From NCBI GenBank assembly GCA_010015805.1, contig ML978121.1:3782001-3846000 (forward strand): 64,000 nucleotides of DNA, read 5' to 3'. The notes below the pieces were generated by a model, which saw only the letters and a list, made by a program, of their open reading frames with translations, did not search any database and was not told where the DNA came from. Origin of the DNA: Rhizodiscina lignyota. Taxonomy: Eukaryota > Ascomycota > Dothideomycetes > Aulographales > Rhizodiscinaceae. Shown in pieces: positions 27,601 to 42,600 of this stretch (the first letter of the stretch is position 1; each line of letters starts with the position of its first letter). A program made the position numbers and the translations under genes.

Positions 27601-30600
27601 AGAGATTGTTTAACATTGCTGATCAGGAGACTTCTTATGTTACTCGAGTCGATATTCGATTCCCAAATGGACGCCAAGGTTTTGGGATTATTCATTCCCA
27701 GGCCAAAGAAGGTTACATCCAGCAGGAACCAGCAAATTGATGTTCCCATTAGATAACGCCAATTGCCTTCAACAATGAAATAATTCCAGAGGCCTCTACG
27801 AGTAAACTGCTCTGGTAAAGGCGGCTCATGCTCTTCCGGTGGACGATATTCCTCTTCCTCTTCCTCGTTGTCAGCTTCTTCGTCTTCGTTTGCAACGACC
27901 TCTTGGCTACTCGAAGCAGAAGATCTGACATGCTTGTTCGTATCCAGCAAAGCTTGAATGCCATCGTCACGTACGTCGAGTGTCCAACGACCTGGATCGG
28001 TAATCGTAAATCGAAAAACTATCGCGATAATTGCAGGGATACCTCCAACGCTGGATACGATACGCCAGACCTTGTCGAGCGACGCATTTGAAGAATCACC
28101 GTGTCCGAGTATTGCCGACAAGCCGACTAAGGCAGCGAACATTTGACCTAGTGGCTGGGCAAAGAACACTGAGGCCAGCATTCTAGCTCGGGAATCTGTA
28201 GCCGCCCATCTATATAGTTTATCAGCGAACTAGAGAATAGCCATTTCAATAACAGTTAACATACTCCGCTGTTATAACTGCGGAGAGGGGATATTCCGCG
28301 CCTGCCATCTACGTTAGTCCCATCTCTGTTACGTTCAACCTCACTTGCCACATACCGATTCCAATACCCATCACAAATCGCCAAAAACAAATTTGTGCCT
28401 GTATAGACATCCATTTGTCGATGCCTTGACCCGATTCAACGATGCCGACTGTGGCAACAAGCACCACCACAAGCTCCACCTAAAGCGTCTCTATAAGTAT
28501 CATTTTCAGGCATATGCATCTAGGATTCCTTACGCCGTAGAGTCGCTGCCTTCCTCGAACATCTGCAAGAATTCCAAACAGAACCTGCCCCACCATAGAT
28601 CCCGCTAATGTCAAGCAGTCGATCAAGGTCTCCGTCCTTTCCGACGTGTCATTCTGCCAATATAAATGCGCCAATATCGGCAGCGTGACATTGACACTGA
28701 ACAAGTTGAACGAATCGGTAAAGAAGCCAGATCCAGCGACCAAGACAACAAGCCAATCGTATCCATTGTCGTCCAGCTTATTCGTGATATGGTTTCTCTT
28801 CTGAGCACGAGTTCGGAGCGACCTAACTTCCCATAGGTGGTTTGGCCAGATGGTTCGGGCCGCCCATCTCGGGATCCTGATCGCTCTCGGCTGTGCCTGT
28901 TGCTGCGGCTCAGGCTCGTCTTGTTGCATGGCCGCTCCCAGCGCTGTGCTCGTGGGGGTTTGTCACAGCACCATGATCTGTTTTTGATTGCAAAAGAGGT
29001 GGAAGAGATGGATAGGGAAGCTGAAAACTCGGGAGCCTAGAGAGGCAGATGCACAAGGCTGAAGTCTGTCTGGGGGGCGCGTCAATTTGTTCCACGTTTT
29101 ATCCCACAGTCTTGCATCGCGGACGCGATGGCATCCAATCCCAGTCTCGAGACAGCGCCATTTGCAGCAGCCACACAATATTGTGGCATCACGCGTCGGG
29201 AGTCTCGAACGTGACAGAAAAGTTGCGCCACAGCTATGAGGCATCGAATTGTTCCTATGAACAGTCTATTCGATCAAGACGGGCTATGTTTGTGGAAGCG
29301 GTGCGTCTTAACAAGCAATTGCCAAAGTATGCTACACCAAACTTTCAGAAGCTGCCCCGCTTGCTCTGAAGAGCAGACTTCCATTGTGGCTGAATCTTTC
29401 GACCCTGATCGGGCCCGGCTATTTCGTCAACTGTGAGTCGTGACCTCGGACCTCCAAGAGGCTCTGCGGTGGACCCGGTGGTCAACACTTTGTCCGTGCC
29501 TAATCTGCCTCGATCTGGCCTGAGCCTTGCGAATCTCGACAGACATTATCCTGACAGCTCTCCATCATCCCGTTCTGTGGAATCCTGCGCTTGACGATTC
29601 AGCTAATGGATTGGGCTCATGTCAAGCAATCCTGTAATGTATCCTGCAGGGTACAATGTCAACGATGATTTCTTTGACGCAATCGAGTGGGCTAAGAGGC
29701 TTTCGAACAACTATTTCGTCGACCTCGACGACAGTGCGCCGTCCGAAATCCAGGAGCTTGGACAAACGATCAAATCTGTCAAAGATCGGCTGGAAGCTTT
29801 CCAGAAGCTGAAATCTACCCTACGCGGCGAAACACTAAGGCTCGAATCCCTCGAAACGACTCTTCACGAGTGCGATGCATACCTTTCAAAGAACAGCATC
29901 TTACAGAAAAGGCAGGTCGAGGAAAATGAGAGGCTTGTCTGGAAATCCTTTCGTATATGGCAAACGGGGCGCTTTGACTTTGAGGCCAAGGCAAAGCAAT
30001 TCAAGGCTGCCCTTCAGCTTGAAATGTCACAGCTGGTTGTATTATGCGGGAAACTCGTCTTGTAATAAGGTCACTGTCGCCGTCATTCGAATTGAAGCTA
30101 ATTCTCAATTAGGACCGCGAAAATCAACACCGACGTTGCAAGCCTCAGCGTACCAGCCCAATCCATTCAGTACCACTCCGACTACCCTGATGTACCCCGT
30201 CCAAAAGCGCGGCATAGAGCAGCACATGGACATTCTCAAGATTCGAAGGCAGCCGAGATGGAAGAGGCACTGCAAGAATTGAAGGCACTGGGGTATAAGT
30301 TCAAGAGAATAGAAACAAATGCCGCATCCAAAAGAAGACCTGCAGACTTCGGACAGATTGACGAGGACTTGCTTCGATGTTGGAGAAAGTACTGTCTCAG
30401 CGCGGGGATTCCAGCCAATGAGATACCTCCGATCAGCCGCGAGGAGGTCTTGGAAAGGCCAGCACAGGTCCGCCATAAGTGGATTATCGAAGAAAGAACT
30501 AGATCCCGCCGTGAAGCAATCACCACATTCAAATATGATTCGACAGATGCGCCTGACTCCGGCCATACTGCCACGATAGATCTTCACCTCTATGTGAACA

Positions 30601-33600
30601 AGCGGCTGAGTTCATACCTCGCCAAAAACCCGCATCCTGAACTGCGTGACTACGAGATAGCGCCGATCAACAAAGGCCGGAAGATTGTCTGGAAAAACTG
30701 GAAAACTGGATAATGCTCAAGCATTACATTCCTCCTCTGGAACATGATTTCCATTCGCCGCGGCAAGCACATCCGTACGTGTTCCATCACGACACTGCAA
30801 ACTCAGATGGAGAACGTCGGCAAGTTACTTTCATGAATGAAGAGCACCGAATCGTCATCGAGCGTAATGGCGAAACGTTGCTTGACACCTATATTCCGCA
30901 GCCAGTGTACACGTTCTCAAGACCAGCTTATCAAGACTTCTTCCTTGGAGATCTCCGAGGGGAGACACTATTCCGAGGGGAGACACTAACTCGTTTCGAT
31001 ATACGTGCTATATGGTCTGAAACCACTGCCGGAGTCCATCTTTGCAATCTGCAGGTGTTGTTTATCTGGCTTGCTCCTGACAATGATTACAAGAAGCATT
31101 CATTGTCTTTCTATGCCAGCAACAAAGACCCGCAGGAGTTTCTCGAATTTCCTATCTGTTGGTTCCAGGCTCCGCTGGAGAAGCCTAAGAATACCTTAGA
31201 GCTATGCTTTGTTGAGCAAACATCCACTGCTTCCCATCAAAGGCGAGGTAGCAAGCAGACAAGTTCCGCAGTACTCGGCACTTCGAGAAGAAGCCTCACA
31301 TCAACAATCATAAGGAAGATGTCCGTTGGAAACAGCAAAGGCATCGAGAATATACCGACACCTCCGAGTACAGGACCCAGCATTCCTCCTAGGTCATCGC
31401 CAGCCGGTTCTGAGCAAGCGGCCATGGAGAATCGACAACCAGCTCCAGCCGGTATTGTTGCGAAGTATGGTTGGGTTTCGATCCGCTTTGGCAACGGCAC
31501 TTGTGAGTTTTTGCTATGATCATGTCTATCAGCCTGTGACTGACTTGCTCCAGCAATGTTCGAATGCAAAAAGATTCTTGAAGATGCACTATCACCAAAA
31601 GAAGAACGGCTGAAGCCGTCCTTCGAGAACCCTTTCCCCCTTCTTCCTTCTCCGGCAATGTCGGGCTCGGAGAAGCGCACGACTCCAATGCTCCCGGCAT
31701 TGCCAGATTCTGGATCGTTCTCAGAATGGGCGAGCAAATTTCCTTCGTGAACGATTATGTGCTAAGCACTGCTGGGCTCGTCAAACTCACTCATGAAACA
31801 CCACTGTACATCGAGTACACTTCTCTGGAACTCTAGTTACAGTTTCTCGACTCATCAAACTTGATTCGAGACAGGAATACTATCATCTTGTAAGAGGTGC
31901 ACAGACCTTTTAGAAATTTGCGCAAACACAATGAGCGCACTCCAGGCGCGGTCGGACCCGATTTCAACAGACATCTTAATCATTAACGACAATTAGGCTT
32001 CTGGTATGTGCATTTCGCTTCATTACGATGACTGTTCTTAATGTTAATATGAACGTGTAGCGCCTGTGACTCCTCGACAGCGACCTTCGAACTAGTAATT
32101 CGGCGATGTGGGCGATGCATCCCTCTTCGCCGACTTCCTCGGCACCCGAACAAAAGTGTTCCGCGTCCATCCGTCGTCCCCTCTCAGCACCTCTTTCTCA
32201 AGCCTGTATCTGCCCAAATGCGGCAGCAGCACCGCCCAATCTGCCAATATACCCCGCCTGCGGCAATGATGCCCAAACCCACAACGCAGTGCAGGTAGTA
32301 CGGCAGATGCTCATACACGTTCTGATCGGGCGAGTCTGGAGGCACGTATGGCGCGACTGCGAGGTAAATGTTGGAAAGGAAGAAGAATATGGTTACGGGC
32401 AATGTTGCGCGAGTCGGAGGATGCCAGTTATAAGCCTCGCGGTGGAAGTAGAGGTATGCGAGGCCGGCGGCAACGAAGATGTTGACGATATAGAGAGGGT
32501 ATGATATCACGTTCAAGACTTTGACACATACTGTCAGCAGCTACCTCCGATGCAGAAGTAGAGGCAGGAGAGACAGAATATGAGACAATGGTGAACATAC
32601 TAAAGTTGTACGCATCTCCAGGCGGCGGTGCCAACATTATGATGACAGATACGAGCCAGTGCTCAAACAATCCCATGAATGGCGCATTCAAGGGCTTGTT
32701 GCTCGCCCAGAGGCTTGAGAAAGGGAGGATCCCCTCGCGACCTAGTTCCTGCACAAGACGGCCTTGGGAAAAGATGACAGAGAGAACGTTCCCAAAAGCC
32801 GATAGCGCAACGAAGACACTGAGAGCGCGCTCTGCTTTCTCACCAAAGACGTTGCGGAAGAATGATGCGGCGAGAATGCGTCCGCTGCTGATTATCTCGT
32901 CTTTGGGGACAGCGGCAAAGTAGGCGATATTCGCGAGCATGTACAGGACTCCGACAATAGAAATGGCAATTGGCGCGGCAATCCTCAGCGTCCGGACCGG
33001 ATTCTTCATCTCTGACATGGCGTAGTTCGCGTTGCTGTATCCGATGTAGCTCCAAATGACATTGTACAGAGCCGTGACAACGCCGTAAGCTGAGCCGGTG
33101 GTGCCACGGAAAGCGTGATCGAAATTGTCCGGCTTGTCGATTTTGAGATGGCCTCCTAAGGCAGCCTGCGATACAGTGAGCGCTTAACTTTCAACCATTT
33201 GCACTAGACATGACTTACGAAGCCGGCAAAGATGATGATGAGCAGGATAATAAGTTTGATCACTCCGAGCGCGTTCTGAAGCCGTAGTCCCCATTTCAAT
33301 GCGAGACCATGGATCAAGAAAGCAGCTGTTATGCATGCTAGCCCAATGCCTCTTTGGTTCCAGCGGTTTACCTCGACCTGCGCGGCGTTGAGGATGTATT
33401 CACCGAAGACGACACTGTTTGATCCAGCCCAGCCTAACGAGTTATTAGCTATAGATCAATCATCCAATATTGTGAGACTTGCCAAGCAAGATAACGTAGC
33501 CAGTCTATTTCGAAGGACTACGTTAGCCAATGTCTTCGTCAGTGCTTGAGTGATAGTCCTATCCAACACGTACGTAAAATCCAGTAGCAAGAAATCTAGG

Positions 33601-36600
33601 CTTTCTGTAAACGAACTCCAAATAGTTCTTCTCACCACCGTTTCTTGGGAGTCCAGTTCCGAATTCGAGGTAGACGAGCATGCCCGCAAGGGCAATGAGC
33701 ATACCGGCAACCCATATGAATAAAGTCAGTCCCACACTGTCGCTGAGGGAAAAGATTGCACTCGGGGTTGCAAATATGCCCGTGCCAATCATGCGGTTGA
33801 ATATGCTAGAGCACAGTTTGTGTTAGAGAAGTATCGCCGGATTTGGGTAGAAACGAGAGCAGACATACAGGAAAATAGCACTACTGAGGCCGATCTGTCT
33901 TCGCGATTCGCTCGTCTCGTAAACGTCGCCGGTATTATCTACGATGACACCTCCTGGTGGTCCGTCTGAAGCCTTTGGGCGCTTATTATCCGCCTGGCTG
34001 CCATCGTGAATTGATTCCATGGTATCGTAAAAACGGGAGTGTGCCGTGTAATCTCCCAAATAGCTACCAGGCCAAATCTCATCCATGCTACCGTCCATAT
34101 TGACTATTAATATGTAGAACGGGATTTACATCATGCCACAGCCAAGAGAAAGGCGTCATTCGCTTCGTTACGCCAAAAAGTCACATTTTAAGTAATGAAA
34201 ATCAGAAACTTCAGGAGGCGTGGAGGACAATTCGTAGAAGATCAAAAACAAGAGACGGACAAGACCCACTCAGCAACGGATAGCAGCGGTTCTCAAGATT
34301 TTCTCAACCATTTTGGTTGTTCGTGAGCGGCTGCTCCGATGGCGTGCTCTTCACGGGCCAGCCAAGGGAGGAGTAAAACATACTCTAGATGGAAAACGCT
34401 CCGATCCTTAAGGCAAGAGCACCTCGAGGAAGGCGCCGGGCAGAAGGGAGAAAATAAAATGTATGTCATGATGAAGAAAGTGAAAGACACGTCCAGATCT
34501 AGCTTTACTTAAAGCTGGCAGCACGTTGAGGTCTATTAATAGGATCCGGTGCGGCATCGGCAAGCCGAGCGGATATCAGCTTCGAGAAGCCGGGTAGGTC
34601 TCTTTTAGAGCTTCATTGAATGGCCTCTACAAGCCGTAAAATAACATCCAAACGCTTGACTTTTAGGTTAACATCTGTTCAAACTCCAGCCCTCTTTACA
34701 TACTCTTGCCGCAACCATCAAGCAGCTACCAAACATCGTTGAGCACCCCAGAGCCAACTGGGCCACCAAGTAACCGCCTCTGCCTCCCCCATTCGTCTGA
34801 AGGAGCGCACCACCAATCGGCGGGCCGATCAATCCAGCAATACTAAATACGCTAAACGCCATGCCTAGTCTGACTCCATTCTTGCTCAAATCCTTGTTCA
34901 AGCTTGTCAGGGTTGTAGGGAAGAGACACTGAAACGCTCCAGCACTCATTCCATAGAAGGCGACAAAAACGTACAATCCCACTCTGGTCTTGACACCGGT
35001 CCATGCGAACGCAAAGATGCCGTTGATGAAGAGCAGAGGAATCATCCCATTCAGTGGGCCAACGAGCGTATCAACAAGATGTCCAGTCACCAATCGCACC
35101 GGGATACCCACGGCGTTGAAGAGAATGACCAGTGTGGTGGATTCAGTGTACGACATCCCAATGATAGTCCGGCCGTACGATCCAATGTAGTAGAATGAGA
35201 AGAAGAGGCCGCCAAAGACGAATGACATACCGATGACCATGAGCGTGTACGGTGCTTCCTTGAACGCAGCCCATTCCACGATGGGCCCTTGCTTGCGTGG
35301 CGGCAGGCGTGGCCGTAAGAAAATAATAGAGGCTATAAGGCAGACCATGTTGACAAAGCCGAGCACTCTGATAGTCCAACCGAAGCCGATCTTGGGAAGT
35401 AATGATCGCACGATCACCGGGTAGATGGCGCCGCCGGCAGAGTTTCCGGACGACATAATAGCAACCGCTAATGCTCGGTTGCGTTGGAAGTACGTTGTAA
35501 CCAGGGCCGTCGTTGGACAGAATATGATACCAGATCCAAGGCCAGTGCAGACGCCCTGGGCGAGGATAAGCTGCCACACATTTGTGCACAAGCTATTGGT
35601 GAAGATGCCGATGAGCTGGATTACCGAGCCGATGGCAAATGTTGGAAGAAAAAGTCCCGCATCGAGGGCACGTCCTGTAAACACGCTGCAAAAGAAGACG
35701 ATGAAGAGAAGGATAGAACCAACCCACGACACTGTGGATTGGCTCACACCTAGTGTGCTTGTGTAGTAAGTCTGAAAGGCTCCGAACGAGTTAATGTAGC
35801 CCCATGTCGTAAAGCAAACGATCCACGCGAAAAAGACTTGAGTCCATGCCTTTACACCGCCATCGGGTGCTGGTCCTGGGTCGACAATGTCTCGAGTGGT
35901 AAGATGTGAGATGGTTCTGCTCAAGGCATGACCGGCGACAGATTTCGCGTGGCTGGCTACGGATCGATGTGAATGTACGCGAGATAGTTCATTGATGCCT
36001 TCTTTCTCGTGTGCCTTTAGCTCGTCCGGCGTTGAGATGTGCCCGCTCGAATTGCTGCTGGGTATTTCGACCTCAGTTTGGGAAATTCCTCGCGGAGTGT
36101 ATTCCGCTTTCTCTGGATCTAGATTAAGTTTCGATGCAGTGTGACGTGACATATTGTAGTGCTGTTCGAGTGGCGCATCTGAGGGATACTGCCAGTGCTG
36201 GAAGATGCTGGGAAGGATGGACTGTGTAATGGCACACAGAGCCGTTGAAGGTATGAAGACATTTTCTCGAGATTTGCGCAGTCGCCGCATCAATCGCTAA
36301 TGTCGGATATTGTGGCAGCGGATGAACATGAACCGGAAACGAAGGCATTGGGGAAGATCGGTTCTGTGCCGTCTTTGCCGTTGTTCGATTTCTTCACCAT
36401 CGGGGTGGGGTTGGTCATAGGAACAATCTCCGTTTAGTTCATTATAAAAAGAACTATTAAAAGGCAAATTGAGAAGATAGTAAATCTACTGTGTGAGGTA
36501 ATTGAGGGCTATTATGCAGGCCCAGAGCAAGCATGCTACAGTGTGAGTGAAAATAATGCAACTCTTCCTCGGCAGTTCTCGGCACTTCATTCGAAGGCTG

Positions 36601-39600
36601 CAAGCATCCAATGGGACTGATTACAACAGACGTGAGAATAGTTCAAGAAGAGCAATGAATACTTGCCAGAGTTCACGAATGCTTTAGTATCACGGTCGAT
36701 AGTATGGGTGAGGTCGAGATTTTGAACCACATAATATATTCGTGCTTACGACAAGGGATCTTTGGATGCGGAGTAGGTGATCGGCAAAAACAGCAGGATA
36801 CGATTACTGAAAGTTCGGCAGTGCGACTCCAGAAGTAAAGAAGTGTCGAAGCATTTCACAGGTGATTTTGTAGCTATCTCTCGTACGTATCAACTTCACG
36901 AGCCTCATCAGCCTCAAGACCGACGATACCTAGGTACACCGTATCTTCGGAAGTCGGTACCCGATTTGGAAGGTGAATGGTGGTGGCATTTCCAGTGCTC
37001 TCCCTTCTCTCCATTTGCAATGAGAAAATGTCTGAGTCTTGCTATTCAGATGATTTATTTCTCTTCTCTACTGCCATATAATGTATGATGCATAACAGCA
37101 GTTTCAAGCTGCTCTACAAACCATGCCTCGATATCTCTTTACTTCGCTTCCCCCAAGACTTCGCCTGTCTTCCACGATGGCCGTAAGAATGTATCTTACA
37201 GCATATGCATCCGATGTAGGTATTAAACTACTACAACCAAGAAAATAGCTGATTGAGTACTTCTTCCCGCTTGATACATCTCTTTCCGCAATGTCAGCCG
37301 CCGTCTCTCCAGTTTCACATACGATGCCCGTGTCAGCACCCGCTTTGACGAGCTCCTCCACGACACCCACACCGACACGCCCCATCTCGCGGTCAAATGG
37401 AGGGCGGTACCAACACCATGTTCGCACAGCTGATTCAGTTGGTCCGAGTCGTGGAACCATTTGTAGCAGCTCGTGCGTCAGAGAGCGATTCGTCTCCTCG
37501 TCGAATTCATCTAGCGATATCGGCGCTTCAGAAGAGTACTTCAGTCCGTTGGGCACCGCTGCGCAAACGTGTAGAGCAGTCATATCTCATTTCGGACCCA
37601 CGAGGAAGTCTGCCTTGCCGCTTTCGGCGGCGTCGCTTCTTGAGAGGATGTATTGCGGACCTTTGAAGGAGTTTCGAGCATTCATCAATGATGTGTCCAA
37701 GAACTGTGAGTGGAATGGAGCTGACAATAAGAGAAGACTTTGTGCTTGTTGCATTAATTAATGCACCGGGAGTCAGTAGAAGGGAGGCAGGGTTGAAGGC
37801 ATTCCTTACCACGGCCACGTTAAATGGTGTGTCGATAGAGTAGGCCTCTTCTCCGTCCACAGGCACGCCGGCGTCAAGAATGTCGTCGACGAGAGTCAAG
37901 TCGTCGTCATGCGCCTGATCGGCGAAGATGTGCAAGGCGGACCAAGCGCTGTCAGTTTCATCGTAAGGGTTTATCGCGAGTACACGAGCGTCTGCCACAT
38001 ATCTTTGTAGCAGACCAAATAGTGACGCCGATTCCAGCGCACGCTTTCAAGCAGCGGCGTTCGCCCAGTGGACCTCACAGGCTTGTTGATTTCGTCTATG
38101 CGCCATCTACTTCGCAAAAGGATCTCACAAACTTCATCGTGTTCTCCGCTGGCTGCACAATGAGGCAACGTCTCATTTGGGCCTCTTCGAGTCGTACTGA
38201 ATCTGATCCTTCCTGTTTTCCCTTGCAGCAGAGCGAGCGGTGACTTGAGCTGGTCGAGGTAATGTTCGCCGTTCCTGAATATCATTGAGAATTTATCGGC
38301 TGTATGAATGGACATTGTGACGAGCGGTTCGTCCATAACTGCATGTCGGATACCCCTCTCCACATTTGTTGTCATTAGGACTTCGGAAGTCCTTCCCAGA
38401 TGCTCAATGGTTAATTTGAGGCGTTCTGTATGATTGTAAAGAGCTGTCCATTCGCTCGGAGATGTATTGTCGCCAGTTTCAGTCCCGGTTAAGCGAAAGT
38501 TCGGATCAGCAACGTTGGCGGCAAGCCCTCTGAAGACATGTCAGTCAGTCCTCATATGTACGTCACTTCTGCTTACTTTCTTAAGTTTTCGACATGGCCA
38601 TACTTAAAGAGCCGTACGACCGAGGGTAAATCTCGATTTGTGGGATCCTTACTCAAGGTAAAATTGAACAATAGTTCCAGCGCCCTGAAGTATGACAATT
38701 CCCGGTAGCCATCACAGATGGTAGCAGCCAATGTTGGCTCAAAGGTGCCGTTTGATGCAATTCCTGGGGTTAGTGATTCCGGTAATGTGGACCTCGATCG
38801 ACTAAGATCGGGTTTGCCTTCTTCCGAAAGGCTTGACAAAGTTGCTGAGTGGCCACTAAATATTGATTTCGCATCAAAGAACCTCACCGTTAACCACTTC
38901 AGCAGCCAATTTTCAAAGATGGCCTACTTCGTGACATAATCGTTAGACCTGAGGCGATCGAAAGCAGAATATCGAAATTCGTCTAAGATATCATTCGGCA
39001 GCAACAGACTGAATGGATCCCGAACGTCGATTGTAATCGACCATGCTAGAAGACCAAATGAATAGATGTAGTTGTATTTGAGCATTTCTAATGAAACAAG
39101 AGAGAATGGCCCTGGAGTGCGCCATGTACTTGTACCGCCGATATACACATGCGGTGCCTCAGTCGATGGGATGATGGTGAAACCAAAATCTGCCAATTTC
39201 GGTATCAAAAGCCCCTCGTTATGCGAGCATATGATGATGTTTTCGGGTTTCATGTCTCCATGTACGACACCACTGTCATGTAACGCTAGAATACCATGAG
39301 CGATTCCAAGGGCCAGATCTTGCTTTACAGAATTGGACAGCGGGAGCATTCGCAGCTTGACATCAGCCAGTGTGCCTTTATCTCCATATTCCACAACAAG
39401 GACAGGGAGACGGAGAAAGGGATCGGCAAAATTGCTTCCCCATGCGAGCTCTAGAAATGAATGATATTGGGATGCTTTCGAAAGGGCGGATGCAGGAGTC
39501 TGGGAACCCCGTCAGGACGCTGTGGAGTTCCGACGGTCTAGTACTGTAGCAGGTTCGCCATTTCGTTTGGAGGAGACCCAGTAACGTGGAGCATGTCCCT

Positions 39601-42600
39601 AAACGACGAGAATTTCTCAGGAGGGTGGACCGCCTGTCGCACAGAAAGCTTAGCGAATTCGTGGCCATGCGCAAGAACCAATCCATGGGAATCGCGGGCT
39701 ATAACGGTGCAAGCGTCTTCTTGGAATGGAAAGCCATAGTACTTTCTTTGCGCAGCAAAATTCTACCAAGAGTGGAGAACCTTGCCAAACTGTTGAACGT
39801 ACTAAAGGGTAAAACATTTCAATCGCTCACTTGCAAAGGCATCTTGGAACAAGATGACAAAGTCGCCTTCGTCTTTCACCATCCCACGCCGGCTAGATCT
39901 GAGCTACCAGTCTCTCTGTTAGAACGCTTTTCTGCAAAATATGGGATCGAACCGCCAAGTCTGACAGCTCGTATTCAGCTTGCCTTACGCGTCACTGAAA
40001 CTGTCCGAAATTTCCATCTCACAGGATGGTCGCACAGAGCCTGCGCTCAGAGACCATCCTCCTCTTCCGGACAGACAACGATAGAAACGGCATCCCTATC
40101 ACAGATCCTGTGCTTGCTGAATTCAACTTTGCGGGTCTGGGCTCGCCAAGCGAGACCTCTGAGCACTCCTCTGGGAATCCTCAGCACGACATTTACAGGT
40201 ATCTGCATGCTATGTGTGAGCCGTCAGCGAATTTCGACGAACTCTTGGATGTCTACTCACTCGGCACAATTCTCGTAGAGATTGTCGAGTGGCGTGCGTT
40301 GCGGTATCTTGTGGATAGCGTTGTTGACGTCGGCGCGGACAATGTGCCTCTGAATCAGCTAGCGGGGGTGAGGCCTTCCTTGTTGAGCGGGAAAGGGAAG
40401 GGAGAGACTTCGAAATTGAAAGTGAAGACAGGAGACATACACACCGAGGTTCGCACAATGTGCCTCAGTGGGAAAGCTGGCGCGGAGAACGAAGACGAAA
40501 GAAATCTGGCGCTTCGGATAACCGTTCTTGACATCGTAGAGCGCCGATTACAGCAATGCAATATCTAACCCGAAGGCATCATATCTAGTCGCAATAATAG
40601 ATCCGAAGGCTCAGTATAGACCGAGTGAGTGTCCGAATCGCGCAGTCTCGAAGCTCTCATTCCCAATGAATCGATTGCATAATCAATCAATGTGGGTCTC
40701 AGAGGGTATCGCGAACACGCCACAGGCGGAAAGCACCTCCACAAACGACCTCAGTCCGAAGGGAACCTGGGCTTCTACTCATTGACTAGGAATTGCCGGC
40801 GTTGATAGTCTAGACAAAGCGGATGGATGGATGGTGGAAGATAAAGCTTGCCAAGAACAAGCGGAAATTTGCGCGCAGGCTGGGGTTAGATCCTCTGTTA
40901 AAATGTCCCCGTACGCGTACCGCAAGGTGCTTGGGCGGCGTCATTTAAAGAAGTTTCATCGCTTCTAGCGCCGACACTATAGACACCCAATATGAAGCGT
41001 GGCCGCGGCTGCCGCTTTCCGGACGGAGTTCTATCCTGCTCCTCTATCACAGCCCATGCTCTCGCTCTCTTGCTTGTCTGGATGACTGCAGCTCTACTCC
41101 GTATAGTCTGCACACGATGATCGCAGCCTGCTTGTCCCTTGCTATCGAGATCCCATGGAGATACGTCCTTTCGCTCTTATCAGACGTGATAGGGGAGCCA
41201 TCGCCGAAGGATCGTCGTTCATGGATGCTGTATACAGCCAACGAACGCGCTCGCAAGGCGCACGACAGGGCAGAACGAACAGTTGCATCGGTTGCGCGGT
41301 TTTGTTCTGAGCAGGTCTAGAGCGGGGATGCTCGTGTGAACATTCCGGGGTTGCGATAGATAAGTATAGTGTATTTCTTTGATAGATCCTGTCTGCGACT
41401 TTTTACGGCTTTCATCTTCTTGCCATTTGGATATAGACTGCCATGGCGGACTTGAAAGAGAAGGAAATTGCTACAACTGGACTCCACCCTCGGGAACTCG
41501 ATGACGAGGAGCGACGAGCGGACTCGAAATGGAGAGGCAAATTCCACAACCTCCTCCATGGGCGGAACAACAACCTCAACGATCTGGGCAAGAACATGCT
41601 GGAGAAATCCCTCGAGTATGATGAAGCCCAATTGGAGCGGGATGCCCTCAAAGTTCGCCGCAAACTGGACTGGCTCGTTCTGCCGATGATGTGCTGTACG
41701 TACATGTTGAGCTTTCTGGATAAGCAGACCCTCAACTACTCCAACGCGTACGGCCTGCAAGAAGATACGCACATGACTGGCGATGACTACTCTTGGGTCG
41801 CTTCATCTGCGTACTTTGGCTGGTTGATTGCTGCCTATCCATGGAATTTGGCACTACAAAGGTATCCGATCGGTAGAATAATAGGCTTTATGCTTTTCGT
41901 TTGGGGCACGCTATGCATGCTGCAAGCCACAATCTTCAACTTCAGCGGCTTCTTTGCGATTCGATTCTTTATGGGTATGGCCGAGGCCTGTATCTCGCCA
42001 GCTTTTGTTCTCCTGACTTCACTGCTTTGGACGAGAGAGGAGCAGAGTTTTCGGAGTTCTATTTGGTTATCGACTAATGGGTTTACATCCATCATCGGAG
42101 CTCTGCTCTCTTACGGGACTGGCCATGCGCATAACTTGATCATACCAAACTGGAAGCTGATCTATTTGGTAAGGAGTCTCGTCGTGCTCGTGCTCAAGCT
42201 CTGACTGCTGTTCCAGGTCGTCGGTGCTCTAACTTTTATTTGGGGCTTCGTTATCATCATGTATCTCCCAGACGGCCCTCACAACGCCAAAATGCTGAAC
42301 GAATACGAGCGCATCGTCGGTGTCTGGAGGGTTGCCAAGAACCAAATTGGTCTCAAAGAGCGCAAGATTCGATTGTACCAAGTGACGGAGGCGTTACTCG
42401 ACGGCCGCTCGTGGCTTCTCTGGGGCACCGGCGCCTGCGTTGGTATGCTTAATGGTGCTGTCGCCAACTTCATGTCGTCCATCATCAAGGGATTTGGATT
42501 TGATCCGTTGCAAACGACCTTGCTCCAGACACCCGGTGGTGCGTTTGAGTTCTTCGGCTGCTGGTTTTTCGGGTGGCTCTCCGCTTATCCGAATATGGTC